DNA of 64,000 nucleotides. It comes from Piper betle (Eukaryota; Streptophyta; Magnoliopsida; Piperales; Piperaceae). Within the stretch, counting starts at the first letter, position 1. Each line of letters starts with the position of its first letter. The stretch lies in NCBI GenBank assembly GCA_033002965.1, contig JAURVB010013508.1:124001-188000 (forward strand), read 5' to 3'. A program made the translations under genes and the position numbers. A model generated the notes under the pieces. That model made no database searches, was not told where the DNA came from, and saw only the letters and a program-made list of their open reading frames with translations. Shown here piece by piece: positions 35,564-47,429 of the stretch.

Positions 35564-37876
35564 TCAATAAACAAACAAACAAACAAATAGTTAATACTCA
35601 TTAATCATAAATTATTTTAATATCATAGTCATACAATACAAGAATAAATAATTAAATATAAATAAATAATAACATACACATAACGAACAAGTAAATAAAT
35701 AAATATATACAATTTAGTACACATAATAAGACTAATATTTATAAGTAAATATAGTGTTAATAATAACAAATAATTATGTAAGCATTCATCATATATGATA
35801 AACATATAAATATAAATAAATAAAACAATGAATAAAGAAAATTCACCATAACATCCAATCATGCTAAATCATGTGAATATGCATTTGTAAAACCCCATTT
35901 TTTGTGTTAGGGTGTTACCCTTTCCAGTTTTGTTCACTTCAAGCAGTCTCGAGTCGATTCGAGCGAGCTCGAGCCAGAACAATATTAAGAATATGAGTAT
36001 GAGGGTCAGATGGCCATATGAGCATGTTACAATGGCTGAGTATGCCCGACATCTAGATGATAAGAGCATGAGTTATCAGTGTATACAAAGGTATATTGAG
36101 TTGTTTGTATGTGTTAACTAGAATTTTAAGCCTAGATCTAGGCGGTTGTAGTATTTAGTATTCGTTTGGGATTTTTGGTTATTTTATTTGCATGCAGTAT
36201 AGGAATTTCAGATCACTTGCTATTGGTCCTATGGGCCAAGCTTGATTGAGATGAGGGTACGAGGCCTATTTAGCCTTTTTACCTTGATTCCAGCCTATAG
36301 AGTTACTTTTAGGACTCAAGTAAGCTTTTACTTTGGATAGTCTCGATCCGAGCTTTCTGTCCATATGTATATTGCATATACCTATAGGTGGGCCCCACTA
36401 GGCAACGAATTGTCAGAGTTCGGGATTGTGCCAGGTGGCAAGATCTGGGCCATCGACTCAGCCCTATCTTCTACCCAACGGATTTTTCATGATTTTCAAA
36501 CTTTTACACCATTGCCGCCGCGGCCACTTCAGCTCGCCCCTGGCTAGACCCCGGTCCTCCTCCGGCCACCCATTTAGTACGGCTGTGACCCCCTCATGGA
36601 CGACTTTCCATCCGTACTAGTCACGACCACCGCCACTGCCGCAGTCACCGTCGGCAACAGAGTTTTTGAACACTATTCATCATCGCCGGCGCTACCGTTT
36701 GGGTCTTTTCAAGCACCGGCGAGCCACCTTTGGCCAATCCGACCACCCCCACAACTTCATCTTGCCTAGATCTACATTTTGAGACAACCCACGATGGTGC
36801 CCGTTGCCAGAAAACTCCGATGGCGGCGCGGCAAGGGTCGCCGCCGGTTATGATTTACGGGGGCGTCATGGCAGAGGAGGTGGTGGTGACGATTGGCGGA
36901 GTCCGGCTACTGGCTGGCTGGAAAATAGCAGGAAAAGGGGTGGATAGCCACCACGTGCGCCAACGTCATTGGCAGGGATCGCGGCTGCAGTGATCGTCAT
37001 TGGTTGTATCAAAATGGAGATCTCAGTGAAATGGAGATCTCGGTGAATAGAAGCTGTGGGGGCGTTCGGATTGGCCGGTGGTGGCTCGCCAGTGCAAGAA
37101 ATCGACTCGAATGGCAGCGGGGGTGGTGGAAGTGGGTTGTAAAAACTCCGTTGCCGGCAGTGATTGTGGCGGTGTTGGTGATCGTGAGAGATCGACTTGA
37201 AAGCCGACTGCCAGATAGTCATGGGGGTGCTGGTCCAGTGGCCGGGGGAGAGATGGAGACTCGCCGGTGGTGAGCCGAAGTGGTGGCGATGGTAAAGGGT
37301 GTAAATTTTGAAATTGTGAAAAATCTCTAGATATAACATGGTGAAGCAAGGGCTGACATGGATGGCTCAGATCTTGCCACGTGGTCAAGTGCTTGGATGG
37401 AAAGCTTGGATCGAAACTGTCTAAAGTCGAAGCTGAATCTAATCCTTAAAGTGACTCTACACGCAGGAATCGAGGAAAAATGGTTAAATGGGCCTCAAAC
37501 CCTGAACTCAATTAAGATGGTCCCACAGGGGTACAATTGAGTAATCCAAAATTCTTATGTTGCATGTAAATAAAATACCTAGAAAATCCCAAACAGATGC
37601 TAAACGCTGCAAAGGCCTAGATCTAGGCCTAAAATCCTGGCTAACTTATAAAAATCACATGTATACTTCGTGTATACACTGATAACTCATTCTCTACAGT
37701 ATCATATTTGAAAATATCATATGCATGTCAGGCATACTCAACCTCTATAACATTCTTTATGGCCATCTAGGCCTCATACTACATTCTTAAAATTTTGAAT
37801 TGACTTGAGATTGGCCCGAACCAAGTAACCTACAAGTAAATGAAACCCTAACCCAAAACTTGGGTTTTAGAAAATT
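34234..37876 (-). mobile_element. Family A LTR with an inverted block, aaatt duplication
   Basis: The LTR proper is 34239-37871. Plus-strand start TGTAACATCCCG, end TTGGGTTTTAGA (terminal CA mutated to GA). A perfect 5-bp duplication, aaatt, lies at 34234-34238 and 37872-37876. Sense is minus: poly(A)-like module at 34960-35060 (TTTATT at 35004-35009), TTTA-rich tract 35340-35860. From 35886 to about 36800 the sequence is A LTR in the opposite orientation, starting exactly with TGTAAAACCCC and running into the GC-rich core, after which sense-minus order resumes. Viral-type coding sequence flanks both sides. Confidence 0.8.
35536..35562. repeat. (ATA)n microsatellite in A LTR
   Basis: About nine trinucleotide units following a short (AT)n run, inside the AT-rich tract of the A LTR. 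Confidence 0.9.
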
Positions 37877-38327
37877 TGAAATTATTATAAGTGATCAAAA
37901 TAAAGGATTATTAGATCTAGATTGACCTGAAGATAGAGTAAAAAACTAAACAAACGTGGTGAGCACTAGGACAAAAATCATTACTAGAAACTAAAATTAA
38001 CTTAGTAGATACAAACAAATATATTATTAGTACTTTAATTGGAAATGTTAAAAATCGGTATCATAATTTAGCAGATGATATTAAAGAAGTATTATCTAAT
38101 ACAACAAGTATAGAAGGAAAAATTATAACAAATACAACTGATATATTAAGAAAATATGAACGAGCCAGAAGAGGAGAATGTAGTAATTTAGGATCTCAAA
38201 CTAGATTAGCAGCTAAAAAACAACAACAATATAGATTAGAATTACAAAATTTACAAATATGTGACTTATATTATTTTGAACCATATCAATGTGAATTTAG
38301 TAGATTATATTACTTAGCTAAATATTA
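37877..38327 (+). pseudogene. Second pararetrovirus-like segment, continued
   Basis: Resumes the plus-strand viral-type segment after the aaatt duplication. After early stops, one frame is open from about 37980 to 38327: YIISTLIGNVKNRYHNLA, a DDIKEVLSNTTS stretch, a basic run with RRGECSNLGSQTRLAAKKQ, and ICDLYYFEPYQCEFSRLYYL with two Cys. The last block resembles the Cys-bearing end of caulimovirid coat domains. It is cut at 38328 by the end of a B LTR. This is capsid-like at best and broken. Confidence 0.45.
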
Positions 38328-40041
38328 TGACACCTTATTTTTCAGCCTGAGAGCAGGCCGAAGTATGATGTTATAAATTTGAAAACTATTTATTCAACTA
38401 CTCTTGTACAAACTTTACGGAAGTGGATCTCAACCCTCGATGAGGCTTAAGATGGGCAACCTTATAGGGTTTTATTGCATATGCATGCTGATTCATACTA
38501 GCATAGAGTGACTATTAAACTTAAGGATCCAATATAATCACCCCTAGCTGCAACAAAGGCAAAACCTCCCCTGCGACATTGAGTGATGACTTTAAAAATG
38601 TTGATGATCACTCTCAACAGTAGAAGAAGTGCACCCCCACTTCAGTTTCAAGGTTGCATGTTTTGACATAAACATTTTTTTACTACTTAGTTCAAGTGAT
38701 TCATTACATTTCTTAATTTTTTACATGCGGATGAGTGCGAAGAATTTAAACAATTGTCGTGGTTTCTTGTTCCACATACCCGACATGTGTGAGAAAATTA
38801 TCAAATAATTAAACACAGAATCATCGGATGCCAGAGCATCAAACCTTAATACCCGGACTTCACATGAGTTTTAAGCTATGTGAACCGAATGCTCTTCCTA
38901 CCCACGTTTCCTTATCACATACGTACAACTACAACAAATATATTTCACGTACCTGGTGAGTTCTTCATTGTGTTTTGGGAATTTGAGGCTTATACCTTGC
39001 AGATAATGGTTAGAGTGCCCCAAAGTGTGTCTACGATAATAATGTAATAATATATAAAACACACGTGTACAATAACAATCAATTAACCTATCTCCAATTA
39101 TACAAGTTCATATAACTTCATGGCTTATTTTGTAACATGCTACATCCCAATTTCATATTACATCAATTTGGTAATTAACACAAATACAATATGAAATACC
39201 CCGCCATGAGCCTGTTGATCTGTCCACCACTGCCGGTCAAATGACTAATCACCTATATATATTAGAGAAAAATGTTAGTAATTAAGGAATTAATTGCTAG
39301 TCTTTGTAGAGATTATGAATATAGCATTACTGACGAATGAGTATGTAAACACCCATGAAAAGTTGTAAAACTTCCATAATCATATAGAGGAGTAAGCGAA
39401 GATCGATGCGGCCACATATCATACGATAATTGCCTACAAAGCAGCATCTTACATGAATATAAACATTCATATATCGTTTAAGACATCACATCTTCCGTAT
39501 ATTACCTGCCATAGTACCTACGTGGGTCAAAACCAATGTGCCACAATTTTCGAAATTGCATTGCATGCGTAGAACCATACATACATTGTACCACTCAAGG
39601 GTAGAAGGGGTACTAGTGCAATTTGCATATCTCCATACTGTTCACTCTCATATTCATCAAATCCCTAAAAATGTGTGCAATTATATAATAGGCTTAGGGA
39701 AGAGACTTGTGTCATATATTTCTAGAGCTTCAATTCAAAAATCAACAAGGGATCTCATCCTTGTAGTTTTATTAAACTTACGATAAAATGGGACTAAATG
39801 GCCCGGTATCGGAGGAATTTTATAAAAATACCGCCGACACCACCCTATCATATAAAATGCAATTAAATGTGACCCTCAAGAGCTAGACATAAGGGCAGAG
39901 GAAGAGATTCTTACGACTTGGATGAGTAGAGTCTTACGTCTTGAATTGATGAGCTCAACTTGTGTAACCTAACAGGAGACAGAATCTAACTCATAATCAG
40001 ATCACACCGACACACAAGATGACGGTAAGCCTTCATACATG
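38328..40041 (-). repeat. Family B LTR, end-side part, sense minus
   Basis: Parallels 15085-16780: mutated end (TGACACC), CAACCCTCGA..AGG, CCAAAGTGTGTCTACG, and the poly(A)-like module with TTTATT at 39768-39773. The start side is missing; it joins an A LTR near 40041. No open frame with a domain. Confidence 0.7.
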
Positions 40042-41980
40042 TGGCACGAAAATCTATAGCTAAACTTGTGGTACAAAAATTGAGGCATAATAATAATAAA
40101 TAATAAATAAATAAACAAACAAGAAAATGCACTCATAGATAATTAGATAAATAATAAATACGTAAACATGAACAATACTCTAATCATAAAATAATAATAT
40201 AATTATACTATATAAATATATGGGTAAACACAAGTAAATATCAACATGTACTCGTGTTAGTAAACATATAAATAAATATATAATACTTCAATAAATAAAT
40301 TAATACACAAACAAATTGTTAACACATTAATCATGAATATTAATAATATCATAGTCATACAATATAAGAATACATAATAAAATACAAAATATAATAACAA
40401 ATACATAACAAACAAATGAATAAATAAATAAATAAATACAATTTAGTAAACAAAATAAGGCTAATATTCATAAGTAAATATAATATTAATAATAACAAAT
40501 AATCATGTAAACATTCATCATATATGATAAACATAAAAATAAAAGAAATAAATAATAATGAATGAATAAATAAATAAATAAAAATAATCATAATATCCAA
40601 TCATGTTAAATCATATGAATATACATCTAAACTAATATAGGGGTTGTCGAATTACCAAAAATGGGCTGATACTTAGCTGAATTGGACCAAACTGAGCTAA
40701 ACCAACTGAGTCGACTGGAAAATGTGTTGGGTTGATTGGGCGGACATGAACTGGCCTGATGGACACAGACTCGAGCATGGCAAGGCAGGCATGAATGTGG
40801 GCGGTGAACACGATCACGAGCAAAAGGGTAAACCGAGGGAGGGGCGGTGTCTGTCACCGAAGAATGCTGATGGTGGCCTGACTAGGGTCACCGCCAGTTG
40901 GGATCGACGGAGGGTGTCATAGAGGAGGTGTGGGTGGTGACGATCGGCAAAGTACGGCCATTGGCTAGCCAAAAAATGGCCAGAAAGAAGGCGGTATTGC
41001 CACCGGGTGCGGCGATGGTGCCGGTGGCAATCGCAGCTGTGGTGGTGGTTGTGGGTTGTCTTAAAATGTATATCTCGGCAAGATGAAGTTGTGGGGGTGA
41101 TTGGATTTGCCGGTGGTGGCTCGTTGGCGCCGGAAAACTACTCGAATGGCGATGGCAGAGGAAGAAACCGGTTTCAAGAACTTTGTTACCGGCTACAATT
41201 GTGGTGGCGCTAGTGGTCGTGAAGGGTACAGATAGAAATTTGGCAACTAGGCGGTTATGGGGTGCCCGTCCAGTGGCCGGGGGTGAGGCGAAGACTTGTT
41301 GGCGAGGAGCAGAAGTGGTGGTGACACTAAAATGAAAACTTCCAAAATCGAGGGACATCACTAGAAATAAGTGGGTGGAGCTAGGGTTGAGTGTACGACT
41401 CAGATCTTGCCACATGGCATGATCCGGACGTTCTACAACTCATGGCCTAGTGGGGCCCACCTATGGGTATATATAATATACATATGAACAAAAAGCTTGA
41501 ATCGGGACCGCCCAAAGTCAAAACTGGCTTGAGTCCTAAAAGTGACTATATAGGCGGGAATCGAAGCAAGAAGGGTAAATAGGCCTCAAATCCTAAACTC
41601 AATCAAGCTGGGCCCACGGGGCACAATCCGATGGTCCAAAATCCCTATGATGGATGCAATGAGAAACCTTGAAAATTTCAAATGGATAATTAACACTGTA
41701 ACGGCCTAGATCTAGGCCTAACATCATGGCTAACTCATAAAAATAATATGTATACCTCGTGTATACACTGATAACTCATGCTCTACTGTATCATAATTGA
41801 GACTATTATATGCATATTGGGCATACTCAGCGTCCATAACATACTCATATGGCCATTTGGGTCCATACTTATAGTTTGAAAACTGGTCTGGCTTAAGTTC
41901 ACTTGAACCAACTTGATACTAACCTGAACCGGGAAAAATTACAATCGGGTAAAACCGTAACCCAAAGTTGGGGTTTTACA
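40042..41980 (-). repeat. Family A LTR, start-side two thirds, sense minus
   Basis: TTTA-rich tract (40080-40600), GC-rich core (40680-41350), TATA/GGGGCCCAC block (about 41450-41490), start blocks, and TTGGGGTTTTACA at 41980. The frame at 40888-41415 (175 codons, minus) lies across the GC-rich core. Similar frames exist at the same place in other copies but their sequences do not agree, so it is not taken as a gene. Confidence 0.7.
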
Positions 41981-44433
41981 TTGCTATTAGAGCCAATTGC
42001 TTGGACTATTAAGAAGGTGGAACTTCGAATTGTGTCTTGTATCTACGTGCATGTTGTTTAGTATGATTATATGCTGATGAATGTATGAGTGTATAGATTT
42101 ATGTATGTTTACGATGCATTATGGTACCTCCTACTTGATGATCCACAGCCTTGCCAACAGGTATGTTTTGCTTCCTTTTTGTATACTTTTATTTTTTGTT
42201 GTATGTGGCTATTGTATGAGGGCGAGTATGAATGACATGGATGAGATTTGGCTCATACATAGAGAAAAACCTGGCTCGAATTAGAGTTTCATTATGAATG
42301 TGGAAGAGATTAGCTTTAGTCTTAATAATAAAAAAATTTAAATGCACCTAGAGTGGTGCTAAAGGCAGACTAAGATAGGATGGAAGGAGATAAGTTCTTG
42401 CTACACTATATAAGGAATGATAGGGTGAAAATCCCAAATGCCCATCATCCAGTCCTTTTCCTCTCATCTCCTCCTTTCTCTCCCTTATCGTTTCTATCTT
42501 TACCCCTTCAGATATCCCTTTTCTTTCTCTACCTTTCCTTATTGTGATCTGGAAGAGAACATACACATGTATATTAGGATTATGATTCTCGATAAGAGGA
42601 TATAGTTGATAGGTCTATATTTGATCTTTTCTAACTTGTACAGTAATATAGTTAATTAAATATGTTGGTGTTGCCCAGCTAGGGGAAAAGCAAAAATATC
42701 GAGTATAGAATAGGTATAGATTTTTGAACTAAAGTATGGAGGTAGTTATGCACCTATAGGACCAGGGTAATAGGCCTGTAGAAGCCCTATGATGTAGACT
42801 ACATGATTAGTAGGGCTATTTCTTATAAGACACCATTACGGCTAGCTTTGTTTAGAGACCAACAAAGGTAGATCAACCAAAGAGCACATGGACATAGATG
42901 AGTACGATAGTTTTGAAAGTTCAAAATGTGGGTATACACCTAGTATGCCCATAGTATATTGATGAGGTTACTTAATGGAACTCATGACTATTGAGCATAG
43001 TTAGTCACAACGGTTTGATCAGGAGCATCCCGAATTGAGTGAGAATTGTTAGTAGGCAGCAGTATGAGAATGATATTATAATTAGATGGCTATGGTTGGG
43101 AAATAAAAAGTATGAGTAGATAGCATATGAAACTAATATTAAATAGTAGACCCAAGCATCCCAGACCTTGTCTCAGCAAAATGGGAGATTGTCTGTAACA
43201 TTACACCCTTTATATATTGATATTAAAGATGTAAGTATGTCCTTGTGGAGAAGATTTCATCACTAGATGCAGAATAGAGAACATGAGTGGTGAGAAGAGG
43301 AGTGACTACACCCAAAAGGAAAGTCATATAGCTAGCTGTGCTAGCGCACTATTGTTATGATTACAATTGACAATGTCACCTACATCATAGTCGACATTAT
43401 ACTTTACCAGTAATTATGCATAGTATTATGGGATTAGGAAAATTGAGCTGGGAGCGTTACTAGAGTGTGACTCATCCTAATGAGTAACACCATGTGTGGG
43501 AAATTGTAGAAGCACAAAATTACTTTGTTAGATACAACCCATATTGGTGTGATATAGATTTATTTTGTTCCTTTAGTGAGGGCTAATACTATTCATGGAC
43601 CCTTTATGGATGCACTTTGAGGAAAAATTTTCAAAGGTCACTAACTGCCTTGGTAGATCCTAGGGGTACGCATGACAAGTTCTCCTTTTGTCGCACCCTA
43701 GTACTTTCGAAGCTAGTAAGTTACATACGAGTCAATTAGAGAAACAATAGGACCCTAGTAGCATCTCTAAAGTCAAACCTTTACTCGAGGGTAATAGATC
43801 ACCCTAGAGGTTTAGACTAGTTGGAGTGAGAGATAGATGCCATAGGCACCAAGATAGTAAGGATGTGAGAAGCCACTCCTTAGACTATGAGGTTTAGAAG
43901 AATGTGTCTTACCTAGCCTGTAATATAACACCATTGTGCATATTAAAAGATGTAGGAACTAGTTAGAATGTAGACATACTATAGAGATGGGGGCAGAACA
44001 GAGTAGGAGAATTGTGTCATAGCCCCATAGAGGTTAGGGTTGTGAGCCATCTAGCTAGTTGAACATGACCACCAGACAAGTATACGGCTAGACTGACATG
44101 GTAGCGGCCAATATGATTGCTTACACATTGTCGTCTAGAACCAATAGGAACATGAGGTAGTTGAGTAGGATGGATAGATAGCATATAACCTAGAAGAGTT
44201 TTGTAGTCAGTTGTTAGGTTTTAGCTTGCGCAACCATCAACCGAGTAGCATAGGCATTGGTTGAGTAACACAACCGCCAACTGAGTAGCACAACCACCGA
44301 CTGAGTAACACAACCACTAACCGAGTTGCACAACCACTGTTTGACTAACTCAACCACTGACCCAGTAGTGCTACAACCAACTGAGTAACATAACCACCAA
44401 TTGAGTAGCACAACCACTATTCGATTTGGTATA
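41981..44433 (+). mobile_element. Type E interior, inverted, with primer-binding-like site
   Basis: Begins TTGCTATTAGAGCC at 41981-41994, 12 of 14 bases identical to the plant gypsy initiator-Met tRNA primer site (TTGGTATCAGAGCC). This implies plus sense. Blocks then follow in reverse order to 21896-24289: GGTACC..CCACAGCCTTG..CAACAGG (42120-42165), CTACACTATATAAGGAATGA (42400), CAACCACCAACTGAGTAGCA array (44225-44433). No gag or pol frames. It is cut at 44433 by a D LTR. Confidence 0.55.
44225..44433 (-). repeat. 20-21 bp tandem repeat, about ten units, inverted
   Basis: CAACCACCAACTGAGTAGCA-type units, the reverse complement of the array at 23310-23515. Confidence 0.75.
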
Positions 44434-45272
44434 CTACTGACCATGGTGACTCCATGTCGGTCACATAATCAGCCATGATGACCCGATCAGATCCATGGCG
44501 GCTCCCCTTGCACCACCATGACGACGACCCTCTAGCACCACCATGATGACGACCCTCTAGCACCACCACGGCGGCGCCCCCGCCAGCACAGCTGCACCAC
44601 CACACCGACACCGACCTGTTCTCCCCTCGGATTTCAGACCTGCGTGCCTCCTCTACGGTCTGTTTTAGCCCTCCAAGGTGACTCCATCCGGCCAGCATTG
44701 CCGTCGGGAGCAATTCCCACCTCCAGCACGTCAACCCCACACCATGGAAGGAAACATGGCATGGTTACTGCTGGAAAACAGCAGGACGTCCTCCTAGTTT
44801 TCTTCTTCCCTTGTTGATTTCTCATTTTAATTTTATGTTTATCATACTTATTATACATTTGAGCATGTGTATTTATGCAACTAAGAAGAGGAAAGGAAGA
44901 AGAATTACCCGAGCGAAGGAGGAAGCCGGCGTCTATCTAAAGAGAAATTATGTGGATGACGCCCTCCCCTTCTCTTTGTATAATGTCATGAAGGCTAGGG
45001 TTTGTGAAAACTTACTTCGCCCGTATTTCACTTAATCGAGTAACCGAGTAATCGATATGATTCACTTTATTGTTTAAACGGTTTGATTCCGCTTGACCGA
45101 TTAAACAATAATTAACCGGTTCAAATACTTTTCACTTAACTGGGTAATTCATAGTTAACCGGTTGACGGTAAATAATTTGTATGAAAAAAAATAAATTTT
45201 CTAACATTCGATCCCACCGCGACGAACCTATTTTTTATTATTATTATTATCATTTTTTTCCGGGTCTTTTCA
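44434..45272 (-). repeat. 3' LTR (family D), truncated
   Basis: Matches 50267-51172. It contains a ~27-base CTAGCACCACCATGACGACGACC-type repeat at 44490-44570, a CGGTTTGATTCCGCTTGACCG block, a (TTA)n run at 45231-45250, and ends CGGGTCTTTTCA. Sense start is at 45272. Confidence 0.8.
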
Positions 45273-45307
45273 ATCTCCCTAACTTAAAATTATTTCGTCC
45301 CCGAAAT
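45273..45307 (-). other. Polypurine tract of the D element
   Basis: On the minus strand: a TTTCGGGGACGAAAT stretch, TTTTAAGTTAGGGAGAT, then the LTR start. This is the standard plus-strand priming site layout of plant chromoviruses. Confidence 0.8.
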
Positions 45308-45382
45308 ATCATAGCATTAATAGGATATTCATGATTAAGTACATCTCCATTATAAGTTCATGTTAAAACAATTACATGGATT

Positions 45383-45955
45383 TTATGCTACAAATAGGCT
45401 AGGATATTTTCTGGCCATTTCCTGTTCAGTCTTGCATGTAGCTTCTTCTGATCCCTAATTTCTCCATAATACCTTTACCTAAGGGATCTCCTTGTTATGG
45501 AGTGTCTTTGTTTCCCTTGCCAAGATGCGAATTGGTTTTTCCTCGTAGGTTAAATCCGATTGTAGCTCTAAATCTGTAAAATTTGTGATAATGTGATTCT
45601 CATCTCGTACATATTTCTTTAGCATTGACACATGAAAGACATTGTGTACACCATCAAGGCTTGGTGGTAATGCTAATCTATATGCACAACTTCTGATTCG
45701 ATCCAGAATTGGAAATGGTCCTATGAATCGTGGCTTCAACTTCCCTGATGTTCTAAATCTAATCACTCCCTTTTTAGGTGAGGTCTTAAGGTAGACGAAC
45801 TCCCCAACTTGGAATTCTAAGTCCTTCCTTCGAGTGTCAGCATAACTTTTCTGCTGATCCTGAGCTGCCTTAAGCCTTTGCTGGATGAGTTGCACTTTTT
45901 CAGTTGCTTCTCTCACCATCTCTAGCCCGACTATAACCACCTTTATAGACTCCAA
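45383..45955 (-). pseudogene. Integrase C-terminus and chromodomain-like tail
   Basis: Minus frame 45479-45955 (158 codons). QQKSYADTRRKDLEF, GEFVYLKTSPKKGVIRF and GKLKPRFIGPFPILDRI form the GPY/F module. YRLALPPSL, HNVFHVSMLKKY and YEEKPIRILARETKTLHNKEIP lead into the chromodomain-like tail. A stop follows at 45476-45478, but the same frame continues as VKVLWRN and MARKYPSLFVA to a stop at 45383, with another in-frame stop between. The tail would normally target insertion to modified chromatin. Confidence 0.85.
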
Positions 45956-46895
45956 CCAGCATGATGGAGATCAACAAGGCCTACCATATAAAGCTTCAAA
46001 CGGTGTCATTCCTATACTGGCTTGGTAAGAGTTATTATAGGTGAATTCAGCCAAGGCTAAGTGTTTCTCCCAATCTCCTCCCCAGTCGAGGAAGCAAGCT
46101 CTCAACAAATCCACCAAGGTTTGATTGGTCCTCTCACTCTGACCATCAGTTTAGGGGTGATATGCTGTACTTAACTTGATTTGGGTCCCCATAGCTTTTT
46201 GAAAACTTCCCAAAAATGTGACATGAATAGGGGATCTCTGTCAGAGACTGTCTTCTTTGGAATTCCATGCAGCCTGACAATGTTATTTATGTACAATTTT
46301 GCTAAGTATTCCTCCGTCCTTGTTGATTTTGTGGGGATAAAGTGATTTGCCTTAGTCAAACGGTCCACATACACCCATATAGAGTCATGTCTCTTCAAAG
46401 TCCTTGGGAGTTTAGTAATAAAATCACATGTGACCCGCTCCCATTTCCAGGTAGGTATCTCTAAAGATTGTAATAATCCACCGGGTAGTTGATGTTGGGC
46501 TTTGATCAATTGGCACGTCTGACACTTGGAAACAAAATACACCACATCCCTCTTTATCCCAATCCACCAGTAGGTTCGTTTTAAGTCTTGTTATATCTTT
46601 GTAACACCAGGGTGTATTGAGAACCTTGAATGATGAGCTTCCTCCAGGATATCTCGCTTTAATGCATCATTGTTGGGTACACACAACCTCCCTCTAAATT
46701 TGATTACACTGTTGGAATCTGCTACAATGTCGGGAGTTTTGTCCAACATTTCATTCAGCTTCTCATCTTCCATTTGTGTTAGCTTAACTCAGTCCACCAA
46801 TTCATTGGACATAACCAGGTTCGCCAGTAATCCTGTCATTCGTTCCACTGGGTTAATAGCTACCACCTCAGCTAACATAGCCGAAGTCTAGCTAG
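45956..46895 (-). pseudogene. Integrase zinc and catalytic domains
   Basis: 46591-46773 carries the HH half of the HHCC zinc site (AHHSRFSIHPG). 46171-46545 begins with the CC half (CQTCQLIK), then WKWERVTCDFITKLP with the first catalytic Asp and HGIPKKTVSDRDPLF with the second. The Glu lies in a [11 protein letters not shown] block near 46105-46150, in a different frame after a shift near 46190. Stops are at about 46590 and 46153. It would cut and join element DNA if intact. Confidence 0.88.
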
Positions 46896-47429
46896 CTGTT
46901 GACCCTTGTCCACCTTGCCCTTCCGACTCAATGCGTCGGCTACAACGTTTGCTTTTCCCGGATGGTATAAAATTTGGAAATCATAGTCCTTCAAGTATTC
47001 TATCCACCGCCTCTGTCAAAGGTTAAGGTCATTCTGGGTGAAGATATACTTCAAACTTTGGTGGTCGGTGAAAACCTCGAACTGAGCTCTGTACAAATAA
47101 TGTCTCCAAATTTTCAGAGCAACCACAACTGCTGCCAGTTCCAAGTCATGGGATGCATAATTTTGCTCGTGAATCTTCAATTGGCGAGAGGCGTAGGCCA
47201 CCACCTTACCATCTTGCATAAGGACACATCCTAACCCCACTAGAGATGCATCACTGAAGACCACGAATCCTTCATTGCCATTTGGTATAGTCAAAACTGG
47301 TGCAGTAGTTAAACTCTTCTTCAAAGGTTGGAAACTCTACTCACACTTGTTACTCCATTCAAACTTGACTCCCTTGTGTGTAAGCTTAGTCATTAGTGAT
47401 GCCACCAAGGAGAAATCTTTAATGAACTT
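46896..47429 (-). pseudogene. RNase H domain
   Basis: Open at 47016-47324: [13 protein letters not shown] (Asp), [16 protein letters not shown] (Glu), [13 protein letters not shown] (Asp). The last part with ADALSRK (Asp) is at about 46925-46950, beyond a stop near 47015. The region 47325-47429 links to RT with at least one stop. Confidence 0.88.

Noticed and set aside
40888..41415. 175-codon minus frame in an A LTR
   Set aside because: Spans the GC-rich core. Parallel frames in other A copies (for example 36866-37339) do not agree in sequence, so there is no sign of coding constraint.
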